A DNA stretch of 64,000 bases from Tribonema minus (lineage: Eukaryota > Sar > Xanthophyceae > Tribonematales > Tribonemataceae), in NCBI GenBank assembly GCA_017506865.1, contig JAFCMP010000536.1, positions 372,001 to 436,000 on the forward strand, read 5' to 3'. Of this stretch, positions 12,776 to 26,400 are shown piece after piece (positions within the stretch are counted from its first letter, which is position 1; every line of letters starts with the position of its first letter). Under the pieces are notes generated by a model. It did not search any database and had not been told where the DNA came from. It worked only from the letters and a program-made list of their open reading frames with translations. Both the position numbers and the translations under genes were made by a program.

Positions 12776-15700
12776 CTGCTGCTGTTGCTGCTGCTGGGGG
12801 TGGTGGTGGTGGTGGTGGTGGCGCTGCTGGCTGCTGGGAGACAAAACCTGATATACCCTGTTAACGCGCCTAGATCTGACCCTTGTGGTGAATGCAAGCG
12901 CATGCAGCAGAGGCGACTGGCCACCTGCATACCATAATGGTGCTTGGTGCGTAACTCATTGCAGTTGCGCCTCATGCAGTCCAAGACGGTGAGCGCCACG
13001 CACGCAGGCTAGGTCGCCAGGGCTACCGCAGCCGCGTCAGCGCGTGGCGGCATCAGCAGTGCTCAGCAGCAGCGCCGGCGGCGGCGATGCGCTACGAGCA
13101 TCCCCATGCCCATCCTCCCTCTCACCACGGAAGCGCCTGTCTTTCACATAGCGCGGTCACCACTCTCCGCCTTGCTGACTGCTGTCACACCACGTAACGC
13201 AGGTCGAGGTCATGGGCGGCACGCTCGCCGGCAGCACCGCCAGCGCCGCCACCGGCACCGTGGCGCTCGGCATCGGCGGCGGCGGCGGCAGCAGCGGCGG
13301 CGCGGCCGCAGCGGTCACGTGCCGCTGGGAGCCCAACGCGGCGACGCGCGCGCTGCGCGGCTCGCTGCTGAGCGTTGACAAGAAGGCGCTGGAGCTGCGC
13401 CGCATGGGGCGCATCCCCGCGGTGCTGTTTTCGCCCGCTGCCGCCGCCGCTGCCTCTGTTTCAAACGCTGCGTTTGGCGGCGGCGGCGACGACAGCAGCG
13501 GCGGCGGCGGTGATGTTGAGGGCGGTGATGCTCAGCAACTGGGGGGTGGCGGAAGCAGCGGCGGCAGCGGAAGCAGCGGCGATGGCGGGGGGCTCGAAGA
13601 CGCAGCCGTCAGTGGCGCCAATGCGACTGGTGCCTATGTGAAGGTGTGTGGTGATGATCAACTGACAACCAACTTCAAGTAAGCAAAGTTCAAGTCATTG
13701 TTGCAGCACGTCTGGATGGGGACATCTCGTGGACCGCTCCAACATTACATTCCGCAGCAGCCTCGACGCTGCGTTCTGCAATCTGGCGCTCCACTGGAGG
13801 CAGCTCACTCTGACCCTGAGTCCTGTGCACGCAAAAGGCCCCACGATGTTGGAACGTCACCAGATGTTGCCCCCTACTTCAACTTGAACTTTCATTGCCG
13901 CGTGCAGGCTGACGTGGAGTGGGCGACCGCGCGCGCCTCGCCAGCCCTCGGCCCCGGCGGATGTCACTGCGTGGAATTTGAGCTGGCGGTGAGCGCCTCT
14001 GCTGCGCGCGGTGCAAGCTCAGCAACGTCTGCGCCCACAGCAGGTGCGCAAGACCCTTTCTTTTGGTGTTTCCATTTGCAATGTGCCCACGTTCTGTCTC
14101 ATTTTGGTGCAAGAAGTCTGGCATTGCATGCATTGCGTTGTCCGGAGATTTGTGATCGCCTGCCCCAAACTTTCTTGCAGTTCTGGTCGATATGCTCGCG
14201 CGTATGATGCCCTGCCATTGCTGAGTTGAAGTTGTTTGCGCTGAGCGCTGCCTCCCGGCGTCATACACGTGGTTGATCTGAGAGCGCTGTAGCATGACGC
14301 CGTCGCTGCGATTAAGTAAATGACATCCCCCACACACAGCGGCCAGGAAGCTGCTCACATGCACACGTCGAATGAACTTTGACTCTCATCTCATCTCTTG
14401 CAGCCACACACAGGCTCATCCCCCCCCCCCATCCCTCCCCCTCACCGCAACCCCCAGCGCACCAGCGGCGGCAGCTGCTGGCCTTCGGCGTGACGCGGCG
14501 CCGCCGCCCGCCGCCGCATGCGCCGCTCGGCGCCTTCCGCGGCAGCGCGGCGTGGTGGAGCGACGGCACGCTGCATATCGACGGCGCCGCGGCGTGCGCC
14601 GGCGACGTCAGCAGCTGCGGCACGGTACGCGCCGCTGCCGCCGTGCGCGCCGTGCAGCCGTATGCCGTGTACGGCGCCGCGCTGCTGCCGCTGCGCGAGC
14701 GCGACGTCGTGGCGGCGCGCCTCGACGCGGCGCGCGGGACGCTCGCCTTCAGCGTCAACGGCCGCGACGCAGGGGTCGCGTTCGGCCCCGCCGGCAGCGG
14801 CGCGTGCGTCGTCACGGACGTGCTGCTGGACCCTGCAGCGGCGGGGGGGGCGCCGCAACTTCCACTTGAAGTTGAAGTTCCACTTGAAGTTGGAGTTAAA
14901 CTTGAAGTCGAGCGGAGCGGTGGTGCGGCGCTGCAGAGGAGCGGAGCCGGTGGGTTGCGCGCCGGGCGTAACCGCCACTCGCATAACTGTCACGGGCGTA
15001 ACCGACAGCACGCGAGGTGGTGGCCCGCGGCGAGCCTGACGTGCGAGCGTCAGGCGCTGGAGGTGCGCGCGGCGGGGACAGTGGGGACGCGCGTGTGGCC
15101 ACTGGAGATGGACCTGCAGCACGTGGCGGCGTCGCTGGGGGGGCGTCTGGCTGCGACCATGATTGCTGGCAGCGCTCAGGTGACTTGCCCTATTTTCAGG
15201 GTTAGGGGGTAGACAGAGTCCTCTGCCTCATTGATGCAGCACATTGCGAGGTAACTTGCCCTGTGTTTAGGGCTAGGATTACACCGTGCCAGGGATACGA
15301 TTGACTTTGTCACAAGAGAAAGGTCAGGAAGTATGAGCCTTGCCCCTGCCCTGTCTCTCATTCTATTCGCTTGAATGTGCTGTAATGAGTAATGATGTTG
15401 CCGGAGATGGGCCTGCAGCATCGCCCTCAGGTGCACAAACTTCGGAATTGTCAAGCGTACGACCTCAAAGCTCGCAGTTGGAGGCATGAAAACCTCAAGT
15501 GCATATTTGAAGCATCATAAACGTCGCCTCATGCATCCCACATCACGAGTTGCGCACGTGCGAGAAGCACATAACCCTAACCCTTGACCTAACCCTAACC
15601 CTAAACCGCTGCTGCGCACATAGGATGACAATGAGGTAGCCCTAGGGCCCTGGCTGCGCGCGCCCGTCATGGCCGGCGGACTGCGCCAGAGAACGGAGCT

Positions 15701-18700
15701 CGAGGAACACGCCTGGACCGGTCTTCGGCGCCGGCGCTGGTCCTTCGCTTGGGACGCCGAGATGCGCGGCAAGCAAGTGCGGCAGCGGAGCTTTCTGGAC
15801 TGGTGCGATGCGGGCGAGGGGGGGGCTTCGGGGGACACCTCCGACTTGGGGTAAGTTGAACAAGTCTTGTTGAAGTTGTCTCACATTGTCATGGTCCAAA
15901 TCGCTGCCGAATGATCGAGTTGGAGCCTCGCGCTTGGTGGTTTTGTGATTTGCTGAAGTTGAAGTTCATAGATGTCAGAACTGGCAATACCGCAACACAG
16001 TGACGCTCCTGTCCCCCCCCTTTCCCCCTCCCCCCCGCATCGCAGCGCGCCTACCCCACCAAGACACAGCAGCAGCAGCAGCAGCAGCAACGCCCTTGCG
16101 AATGCAGCGGCGACAGGCCCCGGCGGAGCCCTTTGCCTGACCTTCCACGGTGCTACCGAGCTGCGCGATTTTGACTTTTTTGAGGCCGAGCCTCCGCGCT
16201 TCCGTTTCGCGATAGTAGACTACACGCAGGTAACTGCGGAGGACGCGGCGGCAGCAGAGGCGCCGGTGCTGCCGCCGCCGCTGCCGCCGCCGGAGCTGAG
16301 CGCTGCGCACTCATATGCGGAGTGCACATCGCCGCCCGTGGCGAGCCTCGGCGGCGCGGCGCTGCTGCGCGCAGAGAGCGGCGGCGTCGGCAGCGGCGCC
16401 AGCGGCGACGCGGCGTTCCATGCGGTGCTGCCGCTGCCGCGCGGCGGCTGCGCGCTGAGCGTCGAGGCCGTTGCTGCCGACGGCGCCGTCGTCGCCGCCG
16501 CGCTGCTGCCGCTGACGCCGCACGAGGCGGCGCCGCTGCTGCCACTGGCCCTGGACAGTGGCGGCTTTGCCCACCTCGATCTGGAGTACATACCGCCTAC
16601 TGCCACGGCAGCAGACGCGCAGTCGCTGCCGTCGCCGGCCGCAGCGCCGCCGCACCCAGAGTCCCTCGACGCGCCGCACGAGACTGCGGCGCCACGCAGC
16701 AACGACAACGGCAACGGCGCCGCCGCCGCCGCCGCCGCTGCCGCTGAGCTGGCATTCTTGGAGCGCATCGCGGCCGGCGGCGCGGACTACGAGCGCGCGG
16801 CAGCATGGCTCAGCGCGTCGCACCCGGACCCCCAGTCGCTGCGGCGCGCGCTGGAGAACGCGCGCGCGTACGCGTTCCCCGCGGCGGAGGCGCCGTTCCT
16901 CGCGGCGCTGCTGCTGCACGCGGGCCTCGCCGGCGGCGCGCGCGCCGCGCTGGAGGGCGGCGGCGGCGGCAGCGGCGGCAGCAGCGGCGGCAGCGGCGGC
17001 GGCGTTGACAACAGCAGCGGCGGCGGCGGCAACGGCAGCAGCGGCGGCGGCAACGGCAGCGGCGCGGAGACACCGCCGCCGCCGGAGCTCGCGCGCGCGT
17101 GGGGCAAGGTGCGGCAGCTGCGCGCCCACCTGCGCGCCACCAAGCAGCGCTTCAAGCTGGCGCAGGTGGAGACGGCGGAGGCGCAGGCCGACGGTGACGC
17201 TGCCGCTGCTACTGCCGCCGCCGCCGCCAGAGCGTCCCCTGAGGCGGCGGCAGCGGCGGATGCGCCAGGGTCCCCGACGCCGGAAGGGCCGCCGGCAGCA
17301 GGTGATGACGGCGCGGGCGCCGCAGCGCCGGCGGCATCGGCGGCAACAGATGCGTGGCGCGCCGCCGCGCCGCAGTGTTTCGACAAATACGTTGCGGAAG
17401 TGGGGGCGCGTGCGCGCTTCCTGCTGGAGCTGGCGCCGCCGCTGTCAGCGGCGGGGGGAGGCGCGGGGGCGAGCGCTGCCGCGGAGCTCGTCAGCAAGTG
17501 AGTGTTTGCGTAGCGCTGAGCGTTGGCGCAGCTGCAGGTGACGCGCCTCTTTGCGGGCGGGCGTATGAATGTCGCGAAGACTTCCGGTCTTTGCGGGTGT
17601 ATCCACTTGTGGAGAGCGCTGCGACTTGTTGCACACAGTGCTGCAGCGAGACTGCCTGAAATGCATGTGGCAGAGAGCTTGTAGAGCGCAGCAGCACTCA
17701 CCGTGCCCAACCCCGGCTCTTCACTTTAAACCCCCAGGATGGCGTGTGAACCGTCGGCCCTGCAGGACGCATGCATTCTGACGTCCAATCCCAGGCGCGC
17801 GACCCGGCTTCTCACCCTCACCCACTCTCCTGTCCCAATGCTATTAACCTAGCCCTGGCCCTGCCTTAACCCTTATTCCAACTGTTGCGCACACCTAACT
17901 GCGCTCCGGCCCTCGCTGGTCGCCGCCGCGCGCGGCAGGATGGCGCGCGAGCTGTCGGGACTGCCGGACGCACCGCCGCTCGACGCGCAGCAGGCGCGCC
18001 TCCTGCGCTGGCGCAGCGAGGACGTCTCCGCCGCCGCCGCCGCCGCCGCTGCCGCCGCCGCCGCCGGCAGCAGCGGCGACAGGCGGCACGGCGGCGCCGC
18101 CGCCGCGGACGCGCTCCTGCGCTTGCAGCGCCGCATCACGGCGCCGCCGGTCACCATGCCGAGCGCTGGCACTGCTGCGGCTGCTGCTGCCGCGGCGGCG
18201 GCGGCGGCGGGGCTGCTGCTGGCTGACCCTGCGGCGGGGGCGCCGTCGGATGAGGGGGGGGACGGCGGCGGTGATGGTGGCGATGATCCGCTGGCGCCGA
18301 CGGCGGGGTCGCCCGCCGCTGCCGCGATGCAGGTGCGCGTCAGACACGCTTCACAGATGCTTTCAAAGCTCCAATATGGCACTTGAAACTCTAAGATCAA
18401 ACTGTAGAAGTTGTTAGCATTTGAAGGTTTGGCTGACTTGTTTGGGCCTCTGGTGTGTGCGCGATTGAGCGGGCCGAGCATAGTATTTGGGCTCTGCTGG
18501 TCGTTACTGCACTGTCACTTGCTGGCACCGCACTGCCACCAAGGGTCGTGCTGACGAATCACGTACCTGCTGCTGACGCCTGACTGCACTTGTGTTGCGT
18601 AGGTATTGCTGACCATATCTTCTCCTTTTATGCACCAAGCACAGCGGTGTCACCGTTGGGTGCGTCGATGATGGCCTCCTGGATCGGGTCCAAGTACTTG

Positions 18701-20382
18701 GCAAGTTCAACTACGTCGAAGTATGATTTGTGTGGCTGTAACTGATGCGCAAACTGCGAGTATTGTTCCAAGGACAGACAATGCACAAGGACCATGTCAT
18801 TACTCCACAGTATATAATACATCATGTGTTGCGTAGGTATTGCTGACCATGTCTGTCATTACCCCACAGTTCAACATGAGTGATGTGGGTGCCGATCTTG
18901 CACGCACAGGCAAGCAGCGCTGTGCGCGCTCAGCGCGCCGGCAACACCACCAGCAGCGCTTTGTGCAGCGCCATCGCGCAATGACCAATGCGATCATAAA
19001 TCATTGACCTGGTTGCCAATCGTTCATCTGTGTTTGTGTGCAGGCGACGGCGCTGTACGTGCTGAGCGGGCCGGCGGCGCCGCCGGCGGCGCTCCGCGCG
19101 GCGCTGGCGCAGCGCGCGCGCCGCGCCGCCTCGCGCACCTTCGGCCTGCGCGCCCTGTCAGCGCTGCTCGACGCTCTCATCGGCGCCGACGGCACCACCG
19201 CCAGCGGCAGCAGCAGCGGCAGCGGCGGCGCGCACCGCTACAGCGGCCTCACCGCCGCGGCCGAGGCCCTGGTGTTCCTGCGGCCGGCGTTCCGCGGCCT
19301 GCGCAGCAGCGGCAGCAGCAGCGAGGGGGAAGACGGCGGCGGCAGCGGCGGCGGCGGCGGCGGCGGCGGCGCGGACGACTCGGAGGCGCGGCGGCACCAC
19401 GCGGCGGGGCTCGAGGGCGTGCGCGGCGACGCGGTGAGCGCGGCGTTCGAGGGCCTGTACGCGCGCCTGGTGACGCTCCTCGCGGCGGCGCTGCGCGGCG
19501 CGCGCCCTGCGCTCGCGCACCTCGTGATGACGTGCTGGGCGCTCGACCACGGCGCCGGCGCGCGCGACGGCGCGTTCCTCGTGCGCAGCGGCCTGCTGCC
19601 GGCGCTGCAGGGGGTCGCGTCGCTGGCGGCAGCGGCGCCGGCGGTGTCGGTGGCGGCGGCGGCGCGGGCGCAGCGGCGGCCCGAGCGGCAGCGCGCTGCG
19701 GCGCAGGTGAGTCTGCGACGCCTGCAGACTGTTTGCATGACAGGCCGTAGGAGGTGTAGGCTAGTTGCCACATTTATAGTTGTGGGTGTGTTGTGCCCGT
19801 TTCCAAAATCCTGTAGGTCCTTTTGTGCATTCTGCATCTGCAGAGCGTTGCGGCAGCAGCGCTAACCTAACCCTGTGCTAACCCCAACCATAGACCTAAC
19901 ATCCGCTGCGGCGCTGGCGGCATCATGGCGCGCATGCAGCTGAGTCTGAGGTGTTGTTACAGCTGGAGTGCGGGCAGTCTCGGCGGCGGCCTGATATGCT
20001 AATGTACCTTGGTAGCAACAGGGTAGTGATGCCATTGCGAGCGAGTGCACACACCTTGCAAGTGCGCAAGTACTGGAGGCATAGCAGCCAGAAGTGCTGA
20101 AAGGCGACATAGCGCAGCAGCACCTCCAGCCGCTGCCAAAGTGCCAGCCTCACTTGGGTTCAGTATGAATGTGAGTCCCCAAGAAGCAGCAGCAGTGTGT
20201 CAGCGCACGTGAGGGCAGCAAGTGCTTCTGCCGCGCTACCTCCGGGATTTCAAATCCAGGGTCCCCCGCGCGCTGACCCTACGGATTCTATGCACATCCA
20301 TTCATGGCGTGGCACAAATCAGCAAGCATTGCCAAACAGAGTAAACTACAGCAAAGAGCGATTTCAAGGCGGAAGACACTGA

Positions 20383-20435
<53 letters not shown>

Positions 20436-23400
20436 CGCCGCTGCTGCTGCTGCTGTCCATGTCTCACGCGCCTGCTGCGCCGGCGCAGTGGCAGCCATGG
20501 TCCCTGGATGCGGTGCGCGAGGCGCTGCTGCGTGGAGCGCTGCTGCACCGCGATCTGGCACGTCACATCTCTGAACTTCCGCCCGGCACAGTTCCGCCTC
20601 AGGTACTGCTTCATAATAGGGTTAGGCTTAGGGTCAGGGTTAGGGTTTGGGATTGGTCAGGGTTAGGGTTAGGGTTAGGGTTAGTGCAGTACGTCCGCTG
20701 CTGTGGGTTTAGGGTTTAGTTCGTCTGAAGTGTCAAAACTCTCGCGCCATGTCACAAGCGTCCGCTGCAGCATTGCTCATCAATGGGTTGTCTAGTCGCA
20801 CCTGAGGTGCCATCTTTAATTGCACGTGTTTGTCGAAAGCGCGATGATTACAGTAATTGTATGGACGTCATGAGATTCAGGTGTTGTGCTCGGATGCCTG
20901 TAGAGAAACGGAGAATGCCGGTACGTACCTATTGCGATACTGGTACATACCTTAACATGCTCCGCACAACGCACGGTATCAGCACTGTGTGCTACCCACT
21001 GTACGTACCTAACCTGTGTGCGGATGCTCGAGTGTAGGGGTACTCCGCACAGCGCACAGTTTCAACACCACTTGAAAAGCGCGCTGCACTGCGCGTCTTA
21101 TCTCACGAAAGTGCTCCAGTTTCTGGTGCATTTGTAGCTGAACTTCAAGTGCTTGAGGCTGGGGTACAATCACGCCCACGGCATGGCGCCTGCACAGACT
21201 CGCGCGAAGGCGGCGTCGTGTACGCCATCACTGATCCTACGGCATCGGCCGCAGCACACCCGCATTCCCTGACGGTCGCACTCTTCGCACGACGTCCATG
21301 CGCTGTTAATAATCAGGTTCTGGAAGACACAGGCCTCGCCCCCAACGACGGCCTCGTTTGGGAGCCTGGCGCGGTGGCCAGCTGCTCTGAGCTGATGCAG
21401 CGGCATTCAGTCGGAGTGCTGCTGACAGCGTACGGCGCGTTGGTAGAGGCTTTCCTCGCGCAGGTGAGCACGACTGGAGCGTCACTTCAAACCCTAGTAC
21501 CACCACTTCAAACCCTAGTACCACGTGTACGCAGTGAAATCCATACGCATCGACACCCTTGGGAGCAGATGGTGACCTGCGCGTAACGGCTTCTGTGTTG
21601 TAATCCGCGCGTCGCCCCCCAGTGCTCAGTCGAAGGCGCAGGTCAGCATGGCTGGAGCCTCTCTTAAACCCTAGCCCTATTGTGGGTTCACCTCACAGCT
21701 TTTGCAGTGAAGCGTCATGTTTCACGGTTGTATTCTGACAAAGTAGACCTGGTCAGGGGCTACTAAACATGCTGCAAGGCATGCTATTCTTTATATTCTT
21801 GAGAGAAGACAGGAACCCGCACGTAACGGCTTCCATGTTGTCGTCCGCGCATCGCCTACCGGTGTCCAGTCGGAGGCGCAGCTGCGGCGGCACGTATGTA
21901 TGTATGAAAACGAATCAAAAGATCGTAGAGTGTATACTCAGCGTGCCTTACCATCACATACTTTTGAAGTATGCCTTGGACACCGACGGTATCGGTGCGC
22001 TGTCACTGAAATTTAGTCATCCGTCTGCCGTGTGTCCAGTCGGAGGCGCGGCTGCGCGCGGAAGAGCGCGACGCCGAGACGCGCATGGCAGCGGCATATA
22101 TGTATAGACTACTACGCACACCGTAAAGCATGCTTTTACAGTCCTGTATGCCCTCGGGGGCAGACCGCAACGGCTTCCATGTTGTCGCCCGCGCGTCGTC
22201 CCCCCGGTGCCCAGCCGGAGGCGCGGCTGCGTGCAGAAGAGCGCGCGCTGGCAGTAGGTAGTCATAGTAACCCTGTCTGACAAGCACACATGTACCTTGG
22301 GAGCAGGCTCTACCCCAGTGCAACACGCCGCACCCCCCCCCCTGTGTGTCGACCACTTCTTGCTCCGCATCCAGTCGGAGGCGCGGTTGCACGCAACGCC
22401 AAGGCATTCGCGGCGGTAGCATGCGTGTACATTGTATATACTCGGCGTGCCTTGCCATGACATACTTGAAGTATTCCTGGGGAACCAACGGTACACGTGC
22501 GCTGTCCTTAACATTTAGTCATCTGCTTGCCCTGCGTCCAGTCGGAGGCACGTCTGCGAGCGGAAGAACGCGACGCCGAGGCGCGCCGCGCAGCGGCGGA
22601 GGGGCTCGTGCACCAGCGCGTGCGGGACCTGCGCGCGCGCGGCGTGCCGCTGCTCGACGACGACCCGTCCATGAAGGCCAAAGAGGTGAGTTAGTGAATT
22701 CATTAAATGCATGAACGAATGAATGAGTCCATGTACAACCAGCGCGTGTGGGACCTGCGTGCGCGCGGCGTGCCGCTGCTCGACGACGACCCATCCATGA
22801 AGGCCAAAGAGGCGCTTTTTGTATACTTCGAAGTATTCAGTATATTCATGAATGAATGAATGAATCTGAGAACAATCTGGGGACCTGCGCGCGCTCGGCA
22901 TGCCGCTGCTCGACGACGACCCGTCCATGACAGCCAAAGAGGTTAATGAATTGTGTCGTTCGCCCAATTCATGCATGTCTTGATGACACCTGCTGAGCGA
23001 CGCTGCCCGACGGCGACCCAATGATGAAGGTCCATAAGGTGATTTACTGAGTTCATGTATGTGAAAGAATTGCTTTCATCTGCTGTTGATGTGTCGCACG
23101 CCGCTGCTCGGTGGCGCAAACTGTGAACAAAGTCAAGGAGGCCAGTGTGAATTCATTCAGCGTCTCATTAATGCACGAATATGTGATCGCCGCTGTCCTG
23201 CAAGACGTACGTGCATGGCGTCTTATCGATGCCATCCATGAAGCTTTATACGCTTTGGACAAAAGCGCGCAGGTGGTGCAACTTCATGTCTGGATTAAGA
23301 ACCTCGTGTTTACCCCCCCCCCCCCCTTCCCCCTTTTTCGCATCCCCCCTAGGTCATCCTCTCCGAGCTCTGCACGGTGGCCGGCGTGGCAACCGTCGAC

Positions 23401-26400
23401 TCCGTGGCGTGCGTCTTCATCAGCGGCATTCGCCTCTTCCTCGGCAGCCCGCACCCTACTTCCCCCATCCTCGCCGCCGCCGCCACCAGCACCTACTTTG
23501 AAGTTACCGTCCTGCACCCTGGCGAGAAAACTTCAATCGGCGTGGGCGTCGCCAACCCCCTCATGTTCCCCACGAACAAGATGCCGGGGTGGGTGGAGCA
23601 CTCGTACGGCTACCACGGGGATGACGGGCAGAAGTTCGGGGCCAACAAGACCCCCGGGCGGTGGGCCACGTGGGCGGAGGGGGACGTCATCGGGTGCGGC
23701 GTCGACACGGAGCGCCGCGCCATATGGTAAACCCTGACCCTAACCCTGAGTTGGTAGCCCCAGCCCTAGCCCTAACCTTAGGACCAGCCCTAGCCCTAAC
23801 CCTAGGACTAGCCCAACCTTGGGTGCGGCGTCGACACGGAGCGCCGCGTCATATGGTAAATCCTAACCTTACGACGGTAGCCCTAGCCCGGACCCTAGGG
23901 ACTACCCCAAACCTTGGGTGCGGCAAACATGGTAGAGCCTGACCCTAAGACGGTAGCCCTGGCGCTAACCCTAGCCCTAATCCTAGGACTAACCCCAACC
24001 TGGGGTGCGGCATCGACGCAGAGCGCCGCGCCATTTGGTAAAGCCTGACCCTAAGGCGGTAACCCTGGCCCCAATCTAGCCTTAATTCTAGGACCAACCT
24101 CAGTCTTGGGTGCGGCGTCCACGCGGAGCACCCCGCGCCAACCCTGCAACGATGACCCTAGCCCTAACCCTAGGACACGCCCTGTGGTAACCCTTAGGGG
24201 GAGCCCTAGCCCTAGGCAAGGACTAACCTTGACCGTAGGACTACCCCCATCCTAGGCCGTAGCCGTAGCACTAGCCCTAACCCTAGGACCAACCTTAACC
24301 CTAGGATGGGACATGCCCGTGCACGTTGCAGCCGCAGCACCACTCCGATGCGTGACTGACTGTAACGGGCTAAGATGTCCACTGCTTCTGACAGTCGAGG
24401 AGAGTTTTTATGAGCCATGCGCAAGCACAACAGCGAAATGCCCCCTCCCCTCACTCCTCCCCAATCTGCAGTGTCATCCAGCGCACAAAGATGCTGCGAG
24501 TGCGGGCAAAATGCAAGTCCAACGACAGCTACATGCGCAGCCCCGCAACTTCAACTGCACATCTCAACGAGATTCTGCGGGACCCCTGCCAAACAAGTAC
24601 AGATACGCTCCTCGCGCCTCTGACCGCGACTGCGCGATGCGAATGCTGTAATTGCCGCCGCTGGTGTACACCCGCAACAGAGCACTGACGCCACGCCAGT
24701 CATACCTACATACCCTGACCGCAACCTATGCAATGCGAATACGCGCATCGCCCCTTAGGTTCTCAGACGCAACAGAGCGCTGACTCCACGCCAATTATAC
24801 CTACATACCCTGATAACGATCGTGCGATGCGACCGCAGGTACACGCGCAACGGCACGCTGCCGGGCGACGCCTTTGCCAATCATGCATACATGCCCTGAC
24901 CGCTACCGTGCGACGCGACTGCCTCCGCATTGCCCCTTAGGTACGCAGACGCAACAGAGCACTGACTCCACACCCCTTATACCTACATACCCTGACCGCG
25001 AACGTGCGACGCGGCTGCATGTACACGCGCAACGCCGCGCTGCTGGGCGACGCCTTCAACGGAGCACTTACTCCACGCCAGTAATACATACGCACCCTGA
25101 AAGCAACCTATGCAATGCGCATGCGCGCACCGCCGCCGCAGGTACACGCGCAACGGCGCGCTGCTGGGCGACGCCTTCACCAGTCATACATACATGCGCT
25201 GACCGCCACTTGAGACGCGACTGCCTCCGCATCGCCGCCACCAGTACTTGCGCAATGGCACTGACTCCACGCCAATCATAATCATACATACATACCCTGA
25301 CCGCGACCGTGCGACGCGACTGCAGGTACACGCGCAACGGCACGCTGCTGGGCGACGCCTTTGCCAATCATACATACATGCCCTGACCTTGACCGTGCGA
25401 CGCAAATGCCCGCGTCGCCCCTTAGGTACACAGCCGCCACAGAGCACTGAATCCACGCCCCTTATACCTACATACCCTGACCACAACCGTGCGATGCGAT
25501 TGCAGGTACACGCGCAACGGCACGCTGCTGGGCGACGCCTTTGCCAACGTCACCGAGGACCTCCTGTGCCCGGTGGTGGGGTTCCACAGCAACGGCGAGC
25601 GCGTGCGCATCAACTTTGGCCTCACGCCGTTCGTCTACGCGGGCCCAGGGGCGGAGGTGCAGGCGCCCGTGCTGGAGGCGCGCGCGCATCTCGCCAAGGT
25701 ATGTAGGCACCTATACGTGTACTTCAACTCAATACATGAAGTTTACGGGCGAGCTGGAGGCGCGCGCGCATCGTCAAGGTACGTAGGTATATGTGTACTT
25801 CAATACAATACATGAAGTTTGCTGGCCTGCTTGGAGGCGCGCGCGCATCTCGCCAAGGTACGTAGGTATACGCGTACTTCAAGTACAAGACATGAAGTTT
25901 ACTGGCGAGTGCAAGCGCATCAGCTTTGGCCTTATGCCCTTTGTTTTGCAGAGGTCCCCGGGGCAGCTGTGCAGGCGCCTGAGCTGAAGGCACGGGTGTT
26001 TCACGCCAAGCTTATGTATTTATCTTGACGTATTGAATCATATGAGCGCGAGTTCACAAAACAGTACACCCATACACAGCTTGCGTCGCGCCCCGCTCGC
26101 CAACTGCAGGAGGGCGCGCGAGAGCTGGCGCGCGAGGCGGCGGCGGCGGCCGCGGAGCCCGAGGACGACAGCGCCTCCGACGCGGCGCTCAGCTCAGATT
26201 CTGACTCAGAGTCCGACTCGGCGCGCCGCCGTGCACCCTCGCCGCCATTGACCTCCGGGCTTGCGGCAGCGCCAGGCAGGCACCGACAATTACCGTCCAG
26301 CGCTGCTGAAGGTGAACGCAGCGCCCTCCGGCAAGGCGCGGAGCAGCAGTGCTCAGCAGAGGTCGCGCAGGAGCTGGGCGTCCCCGCAGAGGCCCTGCAG

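Noticed and set aside
24830..25505. CRISPR-like regular repeats
   Set aside because: Repeats are copies of exon 19 and its acceptor, spacers are also similar to each other, and the genome is eukaryotic.
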